A stretch of DNA of 64,000 bases from Bradymonas sp963697525 (GTDB lineage: Bacteria; Myxococcota_A; Bradymonadia; Bradymonadales; Bradymonadaceae), in contig OY969087.1 of NCBI GenBank assembly GCA_963697525.1, positions 248,001 through 312,000 of the forward strand. The letters run 5' to 3'. Each line of letters begins with the position of its first letter. Within the stretch, counting starts at the first letter, position 1. Position numbers and translations under genes: made by a program. Positions 36,007 through 45,835 of this stretch are shown piece by piece. The notes under the pieces are model-generated. The model ran no database searches. It was not told the origin of the DNA and saw only the letters and a program-made list of their open reading frames with translations.

Positions 36007-36650
36007 TGCTCCCGAGACTGCTCATCATCACCAACGCTGCGCAGGCCGGCGACCTCGACGCCGCCGTCGAGCAATGCCTGCGCGCCGGGGCGCGCCTGAT
36101 CCAACTGCGCGAAAAGCAGCTCCCCGGCGACGAGCTGCGCGCGCTGGCCGCGCGCCTGGTCCCTCTGGCCCACCAATTCGACGCCACGCTCATCATCAAC
36201 ACCCACGCCGACCTCGCCCGGGACACGGGCGCCGACGGCGTTCACCGGCCCGCTGAGGGCCCGACGGTCGGCGAGATTCGCGGCGTCGTAGGCCGACCGT
36301 GCATCGTGGGCGTGTCCTGCCACTCGTTGGCCGAGGTGCAGGTGGCCGAGGCGCAGGGCGCCGACTACGTCACGCTCAGCCCCATCTTCGAGTCCGCCTC
36401 CAAGCCGGGCTACGGCCCGGCGCTGGGGCTCGACGAGCTCGCCAGGGTCTGCGAGGCGGTCGACGTGCCGGTGTTCGCGCTCGCGGGCGTCACGCCCGAG
36501 CGGGCGCGGGCGTGCGTGGACGCCGGGGCGTACGGGGTGGCGGTGATGGGCGGGGTGATGGGGGCCCAGGATGTCGGCGAGGCCGTACGGGCGTTCTACT
36601 CCCCACTCCACTGCACTACGCCGTCGGTCGGCGAGGACGCTCGCGCGTAG
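36006..36650 (+). CDS. thiE: Thiamine-phosphate synthase
   Basis: This 214-residue TIM-barrel protein has QLREKQLPGDEL (substrate phosphate/pyrimidine site), DYVTLSPIFESASKPGYGPALG (the conserved GPxFxTxTK-type loop) and VPVFALAGV. It joins HMP-PP and thiazole phosphate into thiamine phosphate. ATG overlaps the kce stop (translational coupling). The 3' end overlaps the convergent thiG gene by 55 nt. Confidence 0.92.
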   Translation: MLPRLLIITNAAQAGDLDAAVEQCLRAGARLIQLREKQLPGDELRALAARLVPLAHQFDATLIINTHADLARDTGADGVHRPAEGPTVGEIRGVVGRPCIVGVSCHSLAEVQVAEAQGADYVTLSPIFESASKPGYGPALGLDELARVCEAVDVPVFALAGVTPERARACVDAGAYGVAVMGGVMGAQDVGEAVRAFYSPLHCTTPSVGEDARA

Positions 36651-37387
36651 AACCGGCGCGGGATCCTGCCGGCGGTGTAGGCCGCGCGGCCGGCCTCGAC
36701 GGCCTTTTTGAACGCCTCGGCCATGACCACGGGCTTCTTGGCCCCGGAGATGGCCGTGTTCAAGAGCACGCCGTCGCAGCCCAGCTCCATGGCCAGGGCG
36801 GCGTCCGACGCGGTGCCCACGCCGGCGTCGACGAACATGGGCACGTCGAGCTGGTCGCGGATGATCTGGAAATTGTAGGGGTTTCGAATGCCCATGCCGC
36901 TGCCAATCGGCGAGCCCAGGGGCATGACCGCGGCGCAGCCGGCGTCCTGCAGCTTCTTGCACAGGATGGGGTCGTCGTTGCTGTAGGCCATGACCACAAA
37001 GCCCTGCTCGACCAACTGACGGGCGGCCTTCAAGAGTTCCTCGCCGTCGGGCAAGAGCGTCTCGTCGTCGCCGATGACCTCGAGCTTGATGAGGTCGGTC
37101 TCCAGCGCCTCGCGAGCGAGTTGGGCGGTGAGCACGGCGTCGCGGGCGGTGAAGCAGCCGGCGGTGTTGGGCAAGATCTGGAACTCCCCGCTCAGCAGGT
37201 CGAGCACGCCCGACTGCTGGGAGGCGGCCAGGTCGATGCGCCGGATGGCCACGGTGACCATCTGGGCGCCGCTGGCGCGCACCGAGTCGAGCATCACCTG
37301 GTAGTTGGGATAGCGCGCCGTGCCCACGATGAGCCGGCTGTCGAATGCGTAGGGCCCGATGTGCAGCTTGTCGTCGTTGTCAGCCAT
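36596..37387 (-). CDS. thiG: Thiazole synthase
   Basis: This 263-residue protein has ThiG motifs: SRLIVGTARYPNYQVM, TDLIKLEVIGD with the Schiff-base Lys, CAAVMPLGSPIGSGMGI and VDAGVGTASDAALAMELGCDGVLLNTAI. It forms the thiazole ring from DXP, dehydroglycine and ThiS thiocarboxylate. It lies directly behind thiS. ATG 37387 has AGGGTGG upstream; an ATG at 37393 overlapping the thiS stop is the alternative. Confidence 0.95.
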   Translation of the reverse strand: MADNDDKLHIGPYAFDSRLIVGTARYPNYQVMLDSVRASGAQMVTVAIRRIDLAASQQSGVLDLLSGEFQILPNTAGCFTARDAVLTAQLAREALETDLIKLEVIGDDETLLPDGEELLKAARQLVEQGFVVMAYSNDDPILCKKLQDAGCAAVMPLGSPIGSGMGIRNPYNFQIIRDQLDVPMFVDAGVGTASDAALAMELGCDGVLLNTAISGAKKPVVMAEAFKKAVEAGRAAYTAGRIPRRFYARASSPTDGVVQWSGE

Positions 37388-37389
37388 TG

Positions 37390-37596
37390 TCATCCACCCT
37401 GTGTCGCCCGAATGATCTCGACGGCGTCGCCGTCCGCCACCGCCTGCTCGCCCCACTGGCTGCGGGGCACCACCGCGTTGTTGACCGCCACGGCCACGCC
37501 CTTTTTTGGGGTGATGTCCAGGCGGTCGAGCAGCTCGGCGACGGTAAGTTGGTCGGCGTCGAGAGAGCGGGGTTCGCCGTTGATGTTGAGGTTCAT
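37390..37596 (-). CDS. thiS: Sulfur carrier protein ThiS
   Basis: This 68-residue ubiquitin-like protein ends in Gly-Gly, the site of thiocarboxylation (VEIIRATQGG). It includes LTVAELLDRLDI and VAVAVNNAVVPRSQW. First gene of the thiSG pair. I looked for a TPP riboswitch upstream and did not find one. Confidence 0.93.
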   Translation of the reverse strand: MNLNINGEPRSLDADQLTVAELLDRLDITPKKGVAVAVNNAVVPRSQWGEQAVADGDAVEIIRATQGG

Positions 37597-37763
37597 GGTG
37601 TCTGCTTCCAAATTGCGACCGTTGTTGCAGGCTTCATAACACATGGGCACGCGCCGGTCAGGTGCAAGATGCAACGGTGGAGCGACGCACGAACTATTTC
37701 TCGACAACGCCCCGTTTTAGCGACACCCTGTCGGTGACGAACCACCCCGCCTGACAACGCAAT

Positions 37764-39383
37764 ATGAGCGACACCGCCACAACCAAAGACAAGCCCGCCG
37801 AGGGCGCCAAGGCGCGCAGCGTGGGCAGCCGCATGGGCATCGCGGCGCTGATTTTGTCGGCGAGCATCTTCCTGAGCCGCATCCTGGGCTTTTTGCGCGA
37901 GGCGGTCATCGCCTACACCCACGGGGCGAGCTACGCGACCGACGCGTACTACGCGGCGTTCACCCTGCCCGATTTGATGAGCTATTTTCTGGCCGGAGGG
38001 ACGCTGTCGATCACGTTCATCCCGCTGTTTTCGGGCTACATCTCGCGCGGCAAGGAGGAGGACGGCTGGCGGATGTTCTCGACCATCGCCACGACGATGG
38101 GCGCGTTTTTGGTGGTGTTCGTGCTGATCTTGGAGTGGCTGGCGCCCCACCTCATCCCGCTGATCAACCCGGGCTTTGTCGACGAGCCGCGCCAGCTCGC
38201 CCTGGCGATTACGATGACGCGCATCGTGGTCCCGGCGCAGATGGCGTTTTATCTGGGCGGGCTCATCCAGGCGACGCTGTTCGTGCGCGAGGTGTTCTGG
38301 CCCTCGGCGCTCGCCCCGCTCATCTACAACGTGTGCATCATCCTGGGCGGCGTGCTCCTCGAGCCGTGGCTGGGCATCCAGGGCTTTGCCGTGGGCGTGG
38401 TGGTGGGGGCGATGCTCGGGCCGCTGTTGGTGCCGCTGTGGGCGGCCCGAAAGAACGTCAAATTCCGGTTTCACTTCGCCCCCAATGACGCCGACTTCAA
38501 GACCTTCGTGCTGTTGTCTTTGCCGCTGATGGTGGGCGTGAGCCTGGTGACCGTCGACGAGTGGGTGCTCAAATACTTCGGCTCGATGTCCCACGACGGG
38601 GCGATTAGCTGGCTGAACAACTCGCGCAAGATGATGCTGGTGCTCTTCGCCATCATCGGCCAGGCCGCCGGCCAGGCGGCGCTGCCGTATTTGAGCCGGC
38701 TGTATCACGAGGGCAAAGAGTCGGAGATGGGCCAGATGCTCGCGCGCAGCTTACAGCGGGTGGGCTTTCTGGCCCTGGTGGCCGCCGCCGGGCTGGTGGT
38801 CACGGCGCGCCCGCTCATCTGGCTGGTGTTCCACCGCGGCGAATTCACCGCCGCCGACGCCGACCAGACGGCCAACCTGCTGGTGTTCTTCGCGCTGGGG
38901 CTGGTGGCCTGGGCGGCACAGTCGCTGGCCGTGCGCGGGTTTTATGCGCGCAAGAATACGCTGACGCCGATGCTCATCGGCACGGTGGTGGTGGCGGTGT
39001 CGCTGCCCATCTACTGGGGGCTGTACCACGTCATGGGCGTGGCCGGCCTGGCGGCGGCGACCTCCATCGGCATCACCCTCAACGCCGTGGCCACGGTGCT
39101 GGTCTATCGCTTTCGCACCGGCACGCTGCCGCTGGACACGGTGGGCGCGGGCCTGGGGCGCGGGGCGATCTTCGCCGTGGCCTGCGGCGCCGCCGCCTGG
39201 GGGGTGCGCGTGTGGCTCGAGCCCTACCTGCACATCGCCCGGCCGCTGGAAAATATCGGCCTCCTCGCGGCCATGGGCGTGGCGTTTTTCGGCGTCGGCG
39301 CTCTGCTGGCCGCCGTGATGCGCCCGCCGGAGGTCGAGGTGGTCACCGCCCGGCTCAAGCGGCGATTTTTCAAAAAAGATTAG
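37764..39383 (+). CDS. murJ: Lipid II flippase MurJ
   Basis: This 539-residue protein has about 14 TM segments. N-terminal motifs include SRILGFLREAVIAYTHGASYATDAYYAAFTLPD and FIPLFSGYI, typical of MurJ/MviN of the MOP superfamily. It flips the lipid-linked peptidoglycan precursor across the inner membrane. Monocistronic in this context, divergent from thiSG. Confidence 0.93.
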   Translation: MSDTATTKDKPAEGAKARSVGSRMGIAALILSASIFLSRILGFLREAVIAYTHGASYATDAYYAAFTLPDLMSYFLAGGTLSITFIPLFSGYISRGKEEDGWRMFSTIATTMGAFLVVFVLILEWLAPHLIPLINPGFVDEPRQLALAITMTRIVVPAQMAFYLGGLIQATLFVREVFWPSALAPLIYNVCIILGGVLLEPWLGIQGFAVGVVVGAMLGPLLVPLWAARKNVKFRFHFAPNDADFKTFVLLSLPLMVGVSLVTVDEWVLKYFGSMSHDGAISWLNNSRKMMLVLFAIIGQAAGQAALPYLSRLYHEGKESEMGQMLARSLQRVGFLALVAAAGLVVTARPLIWLVFHRGEFTAADADQTANLLVFFALGLVAWAAQSLAVRGFYARKNTLTPMLIGTVVVAVSLPIYWGLYHVMGVAGLAAATSIGITLNAVATVLVYRFRTGTLPLDTVGAGLGRGAIFAVACGAAAWGVRVWLEPYLHIARPLENIGLLAAMGVAFFGVGALLAAVMRPPEVEVVTARLKRRFFKKD

Positions 39384-39489
39384 CCCCAAAGCGTTGAAAT
39401 TGTCGGGGGGTTGCTTATTCATCGGTAGTGGATCACGGATCGGCAAGCAATAGCGCCGGTTTGCGGCCGTTTTTTCGGTATTTTGAGGC

Positions 39490-39518
39490 TTGACAGGGGA
39501 TCTCCGGCTACTTAGACT
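39490..39518 (+). promoter_or_regulatory. Sigma70-type promoter of the HU gene
   Basis: TTGACA 39490-39495, a 17-nt spacer and TAGACT 39513-39518, about 150 nt before the HU start. The rest of the 39384-39664 gap shows nothing else clear. Confidence 0.6.
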
Positions 39519-39664
39519 CCCGCAAGTTCCAAAAAAGCAGCACCACGGCCTTCTAACGCCACGGCGGTCCGTGGACAGGTCTCTCCGCACCCCCCAATGG
39601 TGCAGTAGGAGGGCGAATGTGTGGCGTGTTGTAAACCCGAACCTTTTTGCACAGAGGAAGGACC

Positions 39665-39952
39665 ATGACGAAAGCCGAACTGATCGACGCCGTCAACCAG
39701 CGCGCTGCCGACGAGGGCATCGAGCTGACCAAGAAGGACACTCGTGCGCTGGTGGACATCGTCTTCGAGACGGTCTCGAGCTCCATCGAGGACGAGCAGC
39801 GCTTCTCCTACCCGAACTTCGGCACCTTCAACGTCAAGCACCGCAAGGCGCGTGAAGGCCGCAACCCGCGCACCGGCAAGCCGATCAAGATCCCCGCGTC
39901 CAACACCGTGGGCTTCAAGCCGGCTCCGGCGTTGAAAGACCAAATTAACTAA
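39665..39952 (+). CDS. HU/IHF-family DNA-binding protein
   Basis: This 95-residue protein has TKAELIDAVNQRAADEGIELTKKDT, FSYPNFGTFNVKHRKAREGRNPRTGKPIKIPASNTVGFKP, the full HU beta-arm with the conserved RNPRTG and Pro. It bends and compacts DNA. AGAGGAAGG precedes ATG 39665. A strong terminator lies about 80 nt downstream. Confidence 0.95.
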   Translation: MTKAELIDAVNQRAADEGIELTKKDTRALVDIVFETVSSSIEDEQRFSYPNFGTFNVKHRKAREGRNPRTGKPIKIPASNTVGFKPAPALKDQIN

Positions 39953-40033
39953 GTTGGTCTTTCAGTGATCGAGTGATCGAGTGATCGAGATCAACGGCTC
40001 GACCTCCCACGCGAAACTCGACCGCCACGAAAG

Positions 40034-40064
40034 AAGGCCCGCCAGGTACCCCCTGGCGGGCCTT
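40034..40064. terminator. 13-bp terminator between HU gene and glmS
   Basis: AAGGCCCGCCAGG (40034-40046) pairs with CCTGGCGGGCCTT (40052-40064), followed by TTCC. It serves the convergent HU and glmS genes. Confidence 0.85.
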
Positions 40065-40091
40065 TCCGCGTCTCCACTGCCTTTCACTCGA

Positions 40092-41928
40092 TCACTCGAC
40101 CGTCACGCTCTTCGCCAAGTTGCGCGGCTGGTCCACATCCGTGCCCTTGAAGTCGGCCACGTGGTAGGCCAGAAGCTGCATGACCACCACCGACAAGATG
40201 GGCTGGATAAACTCGGGCACCTCGGGGATCTCGAGGACGACGTCGGCGTATTCGCGCACGCCGTTGTCGCCCTCGGTGGCCAGGGCGATGAGGCGGCCCT
40301 GGCGGGCCTTGACCTCCTCGAGGTTGCTAAACACCTTCTCGTAGACCCGGTTTTTGGGCACCAGGATGACCACGGGCAGGTGCTCGTCGATCAGGGCGAT
40401 GGGCCCGTGCTTCATCTCGCCGGCGGCGTAACCCTCGGCGTGGATGTAGCTGATTTCCTTGAGCTTGAGCGCCCCCTCGCAGGCGATGGGGTACAGGTTG
40501 CCCCGGCCCAGATACAGGCACGAGTTGACGTCCGAGTAGTTGTAGGCGATGTGCTTGTAGATGGCCTTCTCGTGCAGCATCTTGGACATCGTCTGGGGCA
40601 CGTCGCGAAGCGCCTGCAAGATTCTGGCGGCCCCGGTCGGCGTCGAGGATGTCGCGGCGCCGGCCCAGCCACACTGCCAGCAGCGTGGTCACCACGAGCT
40701 GGGTGGTAAACGCCTTGGTGCTGGCCACACCGATCTCGGGGCCGGCCTGGGTGTAGACCACCCCGTCGGCCTCGCGGGCGATGGTCGACTCGATGACGTT
40801 GCACACCGCCAGGCTCTTGGCCCCCAGCTCCATCGCCTGACGCATCGCCGCCAGGGTGTCGGCGGTCTCGCCGGACTGGCTGATGGGGATGCACAGGGTG
40901 TGCTCGTCGATGATGGGGTTGCGGTAGCGAAACTCGCTGGCCAGATCGACCTCCACGGGCACCCGGGCGAACTCCTCGATGGTGTATTTGGCGACCTGGG
41001 CGGCGTAGAAGCTGGTGCCGCAGGCGACGAATACGATTTTATTGAGCTCGGCCAGCCAGTCCTCATCGAAGCCCATCTCGCCGAAGTCGACGTCGCCGCG
41101 GTCGACGCTGACCCGGCCGCGCAGCGTGTCGGTGATGCGCGCAGGCTGCTCGTGGATCTCCTTGAGCATGAAGTGCTTATAGCCCTGCTTCTCCGCCGAG
41201 ATCGGGTCCCAATTGATGCGCTTGGACTCGCGCTCGACGGGCTCGCCGGCGGCGTCGAACACCTCCAGGCCGCCCCGCGACAAGATGGCGGTGTCGCCGT
41301 CCTCCAGGTAGATGAAGTCGCGGGTATACGGCAGCACCGCGGGCACGTCGCTGGCGGCGAAGACCTGGTCGCCCTCCCGGCCGATGACCATCGGCGAGGC
41401 GTTGCGGGCCACGACCAGCTCCTCGGGATTGTCGGTGGTCATGACGATGAGCGCATAGGAGCCGTCGACGACGCGAAGCGCGCGGGTCACCGCGGCGTGC
41501 AGCGTCTGCGAGCCCGTCTCCAGGGCGTGGTCGATGAGGTGGGCGATGACCTCGGTGTCGGTCTCGCTTTTGAACTCACGGCCTTGCTTGGCCAGCTCGC
41601 GCTTGAGCTCGGCGTAGTTTTCGATGATGCCGTTGTGGGCGACGATGACCCGCCCGGCCTGATGGGGGTGGGCGTTGCGCTCGCTGGGCCGACCGTGGGT
41701 CGCCCACCGGGTATGCCCCAGCCCGATGCTTCCGTCGAACGGGTCCTCGCGAAACGCCGAGAACAGCGACGTCAGCTTGCCCTCGGTGCGCCGCGTCTTG
41801 ACTTCCCCGGAGTCGGTCGCGATGGCGATGCCCGCCGAATCGTATCCCCGATATTCCAGTCGCTGCAGCCCCGACAGCAAGATGTCGCTGCATTGACGGT
41901 CCCCGACATAACCTACAATTCCACACAT
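40092..41928 (-). pseudogene. glmS: Glutamine-fructose-6-phosphate aminotransferase, one extra base
   Basis: Start MCGIVGYVG gives the Cys-2 nucleophile of the glutaminase domain. HTRWATHGRPSERNAHPH and FVACGTSFYAA/SQSGETADT belong to the amidotransferase and SIS domains. The frame breaks near 40631-40634. Removing one G from GGGG on the coding strand restores DADRAARILQALRDVPQTM and a 611-residue protein ending AKSVTVE, the normal GlmS length and end. GlmS makes glucosamine-6-P for cell wall synthesis and is usually essential, so a consensus error is more likely than loss. Confidence 0.9.
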
Positions 41929-42382
41929 ACGCTCCCTCGCATCACCTACAGAAGACGATCACGGACGCCCCCAAGTGGAACCGCGCGCAAACCATGCGGC
42001 GCGGTGCGTCCTGCGATTCGTGGTTGTCCCCAAGCCAACGTTCCTTTCGTTATCGTGCGACAAGTACAACGTAATCACTTTCGGGAGGGCCGAAAATAAG
42101 ACGCCGGGAGCACAAGTAGACTCAGCGCCTGCGCGTCGACAACGACCTGGACTGCGTTGCCGCTCCTCGACGATGCACTACGGCATCGCCTCGTCGCGTC
42201 GCCTTGTCCAGCCCGTCGTCGAACTTTGCAGCCATCTGGGTCGACTCCTGCTCACGGCGTCAATAGCCAGGGGAGGAAGAAGTTGGGCGCCTGCAAAACA
42301 GACGCCCTCATGCCACCTATTTACCCGAAGATGTTGCCATAATCCACGCCGGACTGCCAGAGCGGCCCGGGCAGCGTCCGGC
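41929..42382. other. Gap between glmS and lipoprotein gene
   Basis: No credible gene. It holds the glmS promoter side and, at 42285-42307, a 9-bp near-perfect hairpin (GGGCGCCTG with CAGACGCCC) that could terminate the minus-strand lipoprotein transcript. Confidence 0.5.
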
Positions 42383-43624
42383 TCAGGGTGTGGTGCCCCT
42401 GATGGAGGCGCCCACCGCCTCGAAGGTCGCGCCCAGGCTGAGCGCATCGTTGCCGGGGTCGCTGTTGAGATCGAGGTCGGCAGACTGGGTCATGACCGCC
42501 GCCACGGTGGTGCACCCGCTCTTGGAGGCCAGGGTCTTGCACATATCCGAGGCGGAGGGGTCGCTGTCGCAGGCCTGCTTTTCGGAGGCGGCGGGACTGC
42601 AGGTGTAGCTGTCCGGCGATTGCTCGGTGAACAGCGGATCGGAGCTGATGCACGAGCATCCCTGGGCGACGGTGTTCAGCGCCGAGAACATCTCGTCGAG
42701 AGTGATCACGCCGGACAATTGCCCGTTGGACAACGCCACTCGCCCGTTGGAGGTCAAATCGGCGCTGCTGTCGACGTCGGCCTGCAGGCTCAACTGCTGC
42801 ACCCCGATCTCGACCAGGTCGGCGCCCACCGGCAACACCAGCGGCGCGTTGCCCCCGGTCACGCTCAGCCGCCCGTTGGTCACGCTGGCGACGTCGAAGT
42901 CCGACAGCGGGTGGCCCTGGGCGTCCAGGGTCGTCGAGTCGATGAGGAAGTTGCCGGTGCCGGCGAGGTTGTCGGTGAAGTCGGGGGACTCGTCCTGGCC
43001 GAAGACCAGGTCGAGCTGCAGGGCGCCGTCGTTGGCGGGATCGTCCCAGTAGGCGTACTCCAACAGGTAGATGAGCATGCCGTGTTGGATCTCGGCGGCG
43101 ATGATGTCGTTGAACGGCACGCCCATCATCGATTGCATGCTCGCGGCGAGGTCGCCCACGGCGCTGTCGAGGGTGCCGTCGCCGTCGAGATCGGCGCAGC
43201 ATTCGCCGCTCTTCTTGACCACGAATTGGGAGATGAACGAGGCCGGCCCGTACAGCCCCTGGTCGGCCACCGGACAGCCGGCGTCGGGATCGGCCGGGAA
43301 GGTGCACCCGGAGTGGCCGGCGTCGGCCAGCCCGCTGTCCACGCCCACGTCGGCGGTGTCCGTGCCCGCGTCGCTGACGTCGGAGGCGTCCATGGCCGCG
43401 CCACCGTCGGGCGCCACACCGGTGTCCTCGGGCGCCGTATCCGCAGCGGCGTCGGCCGGCGCATCCTCACCCGCGTCGGCTTGCGGGGAGACGTCGGACG
43501 CATCCGGCGTCAGGCCGGCGTCGGTCTTGTGCTTGCCGCCTGCCTGGTCATTCGAGCAGCCGGCGAGCGCAGCCGTCACGAGAAAGATAGCGATCAGTGC
43601 CGCGAGCTTGGGCGTGGTACGCAT
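42383..43624 (-). CDS. Asp/Ala-rich lipoprotein, unknown function
   Basis: This 413-residue protein starts at ATG 43624 (MRTTPKLAALIAIFLVTAALAGC), a clear lipoprotein signal with Cys near 23. About 100 residues of low-complexity Asp/Ala/Thr linker follow (typical surface linker), then a beta-rich globular domain with CCADLDGDGTLDSAVGDLAA, an EF-hand-like loop, and a Cys-containing C-terminal region. An in-frame start at 43639 is possible. Related in style to the other exported lipoproteins here. Function unknown. Confidence 0.75.
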   Translation of the reverse strand: MRTTPKLAALIAIFLVTAALAGCSNDQAGGKHKTDAGLTPDASDVSPQADAGEDAPADAAADTAPEDTGVAPDGGAAMDASDVSDAGTDTADVGVDSGLADAGHSGCTFPADPDAGCPVADQGLYGPASFISQFVVKKSGECCADLDGDGTLDSAVGDLAASMQSMMGVPFNDIIAAEIQHGMLIYLLEYAYWDDPANDGALQLDLVFGQDESPDFTDNLAGTGNFLIDSTTLDAQGHPLSDFDVASVTNGRLSVTGGNAPLVLPVGADLVEIGVQQLSLQADVDSSADLTSNGRVALSNGQLSGVITLDEMFSALNTVAQGCSCISSDPLFTEQSPDSYTCSPAASEKQACDSDPSASDMCKTLASKSGCTTVAAVMTQSADLDLNSDPGNDALSLGATFEAVGASIRGTTP

Positions 43625-44074
43625 CGAAACAAACCCCATTAAAAGCTGTCGAGTCTTGGGCCAATTGCGTGCCCAGCATACCGACCTTGCCCCCGCTTCG
43701 CAAAGTTGTTCGTGGCATTGAGGCGCTGCTTGCTGGCCGCCGAGCCCTCGCCAGTGCAGCCGCGCGGCCTCGGCCCGGGGTTTTGAGGTCAACAACCACA
43801 TTGGGCCGTGCGCGCAATGGCCGATGTGGACGAATTGTGACGAACGCGACCGTGCCGAGTTCAGGACATCAACGCCAAATCCCGGGCCAAGGCACCGGGG
43901 CTGGACGGGCGCCGCAAACAACGCGGCGTGCTCCGCGGGCAGCAAGCAGCCGCTCCGCTGGGCGTCCCGCAGTAATGTGTGGGATCATGAGACGGCGCGG
44001 CGCGGAATGCCGATTCGGCCTGGTACGCCCTTCGCGCGTCTTGCCCTGCAAAACGAGGCCGCTCGCCGCCTCGA

Positions 44075-44350
44075 GCGCCCCTGTGGGCTTGCCCCACGGG
44101 ACGCCAAGATCGCCGCCTACGCGGGGGCGCTACTCTGCCGTCAGCGCCCCTGTGGGCTTGCCCCACAGGACGCCAAGATCGCCGGCTACGCGGGGTCGCT
44201 ACTCTGCCTTCAGCGCCCCTGTGGGCTTGCCCCACAGGACGCCAAGATCGTCGGCTAAGCGGGGGTGCTACTCTGCCTTCAGCGCCCCTGCGGGCTTGCC
44301 CCACAGGACGCCAAGATCGCCGGCTAAGCGGGGGCGGCACCTGCCATCTG
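44075..44350 (+). repeat. Tandem repeat, 4 copies of 69 bp
   Basis: Units begin at 44075, 44144, 44213 and 44282, exactly 69 bp apart, each starting GCGCCCCTGTGGGCTTGCCC (fourth with one change). Each holds a hairpin (CCTGTGGG, 5-nt loop, CCCCACAGG). Because 69 is a multiple of three, several frames encode 23-residue repeats, which explains long spurious ORFs on both strands. Confidence 0.9.
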
Positions 44351-44735
44351 TGGAAGCCTCGCGCGCGTTGCCAAAACGCGCGCACCGCCCCAACTGCCCC
44401 ACCACCTGGGCTCCTCGAGCCCTCCCCCATGAAACCAACCAAGACGCACCTCGGCCGTGCCCTGGGTCGCCCGTCTTCTTTCTCGCCGATATTCGGCGGG
44501 GGTGTGCGGGCATCGGACCGGGCCGATGGCGTTGTTTCGAGTCGGACGGTTGCGCTTCCGTGGGGGCGCCTCTTCGTTGGACGCGACGCTGGGTGAGACG
44601 CCGCGTCCTATCGGGTGCCCCTCTTTATGGTTTTCGGCAGAAAGGGGTGAATCGTTGCGTCTTTTTTTCGGGATCTGCCTCTGAGCGCCGCCTGGGAGGG
44701 ATTTTGGATGGCGAGTTGTATTTGGGGACTGCCCT

Positions 44736-45069
44736 CTTAGCTGACGATCTGATTCACCCGCGGGATGAACCCGCGGGGGTCTTGCGCGCCAACACGCCGC
44801 CTCTTAGCTGACGATCTGATTCACCCGCGGGATGAACCCGCGGGGGTCTTGCGCGCCAACACGCCGCCTCTTAGCTGACGATCTGATTCACCCGCGGGAT
44901 GAACCCGCGGGGGTCTTGCGCGCCAAAACCCGCCGCCCTTAGCTGACGATCTGATTCACCCGCGGGATGAACCCGCGGGGGTCTTGCGCGCCAACACGCC
45001 GCCCTTAGCTGACGATCTGATTCACCCGCGGGATGAACCCGCGGTGGTCTTGCGCGCCAAAACCCGCCG
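44736..45069 (+). repeat. Tandem repeat, 5 copies of 66-68 bp
   Basis: Units begin with CTTAGCTGACGATCTGATTC at 44736, 44803, 44870, 44938 and 45004. Each contains CCCGCGGG-ATGAA-CCCGCGGG, two palindromes able to pair, then GGTCTTGCGCGCCAA. A degenerate sixth unit follows to about 45125. No unique spacers, so not a CRISPR array. Confidence 0.9.
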
Positions 45070-45184
45070 CCTTTTTGATGACGAGCGGACTCACCCGATT
45101 GCAGAACCGCGTGCGTGGCATTGACATCGCCACCGATGTCTTAAATTGTTCCAGAAACTCACTGTGGCCCCGCCGAGGTATCCC

Positions 45185-45835
45185 ATGGCTCAGAATTACG
45201 ACCTGCACCTGATCTCGTTCGACCTATGCCCCTACGTCGAGCGCAGCCGAATCGTGCTGGCTGAAAAGGACATCCAGTACCGACAGACGTTTGTCGAATT
45301 GAAGAATAAGCCGGAGTGGTTCCTGGAGATCTCGCCGCGCGGCAAGGTGCCCGTGCTGGTCGTCGACGACCAGCCGGTCTTCGAGTCCAACGTCATCAAC
45401 GAGCTCATCGAGGAACTGTTCCCCGAGCCGCGCATGCTGCCCGAGGACCCCGTCGAGCGTGCCCAGGCGCGTGCCTGGATCGTGTTCAACAACGACGTGC
45501 TCATGTCGGCGGCGGCCACGCTGTGGTTCAACAAAAATGCCTCCGACATCGCCCAGGCCAAGGACAAGCTGCACGACGCGTTCGATCGCCTGGAGCGCCG
45601 CCTCGACGAGCGCGAGCACGGCCCGTTTTTCCTGGGCAAGGACTTCAGCCTCGTGGACGCGGTCTACGCCCCGATGTTCAACCGCTGGGAGGCCACCGAA
45701 AAGATGGGCTTCGACGACCTGCTCGACGATTTCCCCACCGTGCGCTCGTACCGCGACGCCCTGCTCGCCCACCCCAGCGTGCAGCAAGGCCGCGCGGAGC
45801 ACCTGACCGAGAAGATGCTCGAGTATAAGAAGTGA
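45185..45835 (+). CDS. Glutathione S-transferase family protein
   Basis: This 216-residue protein has an N-terminal thioredoxin-like domain with SFDLCPYVERSRIVLAEKDI (Cys at the active-site position, as in omega/stringent-starvation-type GSTs) and GKVPVLVVDDQPVFESNVINELI (glutathione cis-Pro and ESxxI motif). A helical C-terminal domain contains FSLVDAVYAPMFNR. The stop overlaps the hutF start by 3 nt, implying coupling. Confidence 0.85.
   Translation: MAQNYDLHLISFDLCPYVERSRIVLAEKDIQYRQTFVELKNKPEWFLEISPRGKVPVLVVDDQPVFESNVINELIEELFPEPRMLPEDPVERAQARAWIVFNNDVLMSAAATLWFNKNASDIAQAKDKLHDAFDRLERRLDEREHGPFFLGKDFSLVDAVYAPMFNRWEATEKMGFDDLLDDFPTVRSYRDALLAHPSVQQGRAEHLTEKMLEYKK

Larger units (their letters stand above)
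43625..45184. other. 1.56-kb repeat-rich intergenic region
   Basis: Open frames here arise from the repeats and lack RBS or domains. The region contains the 69-bp array, the 66-68-bp array and GC-rich spacer between them. No gene is supported. Confidence 0.6.

Noticed and set aside
37597..37763. TPP riboswitch upstream of thiS
   Set aside because: The conserved CUGAGA and ACCUGAUC segments were looked for and not found.
42157..42342. Short ORFs in the glmS upstream gap
   Set aside because: No RBS, no conservation signal and a better explanation as noncoding promoter and terminator DNA.
43597..44811. A 404-codon frame with 23-residue repeats across the 69-bp array
   Set aside because: The repeats are open in several frames on both strands because the period is divisible by three. 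There is no RBS, and the non-repeat part looks like shadow sequence.
44736..45069. Possible CRISPR array
   Set aside because: The whole 66-68-bp unit is repeated with no variable spacers, and no cas genes are in the window.
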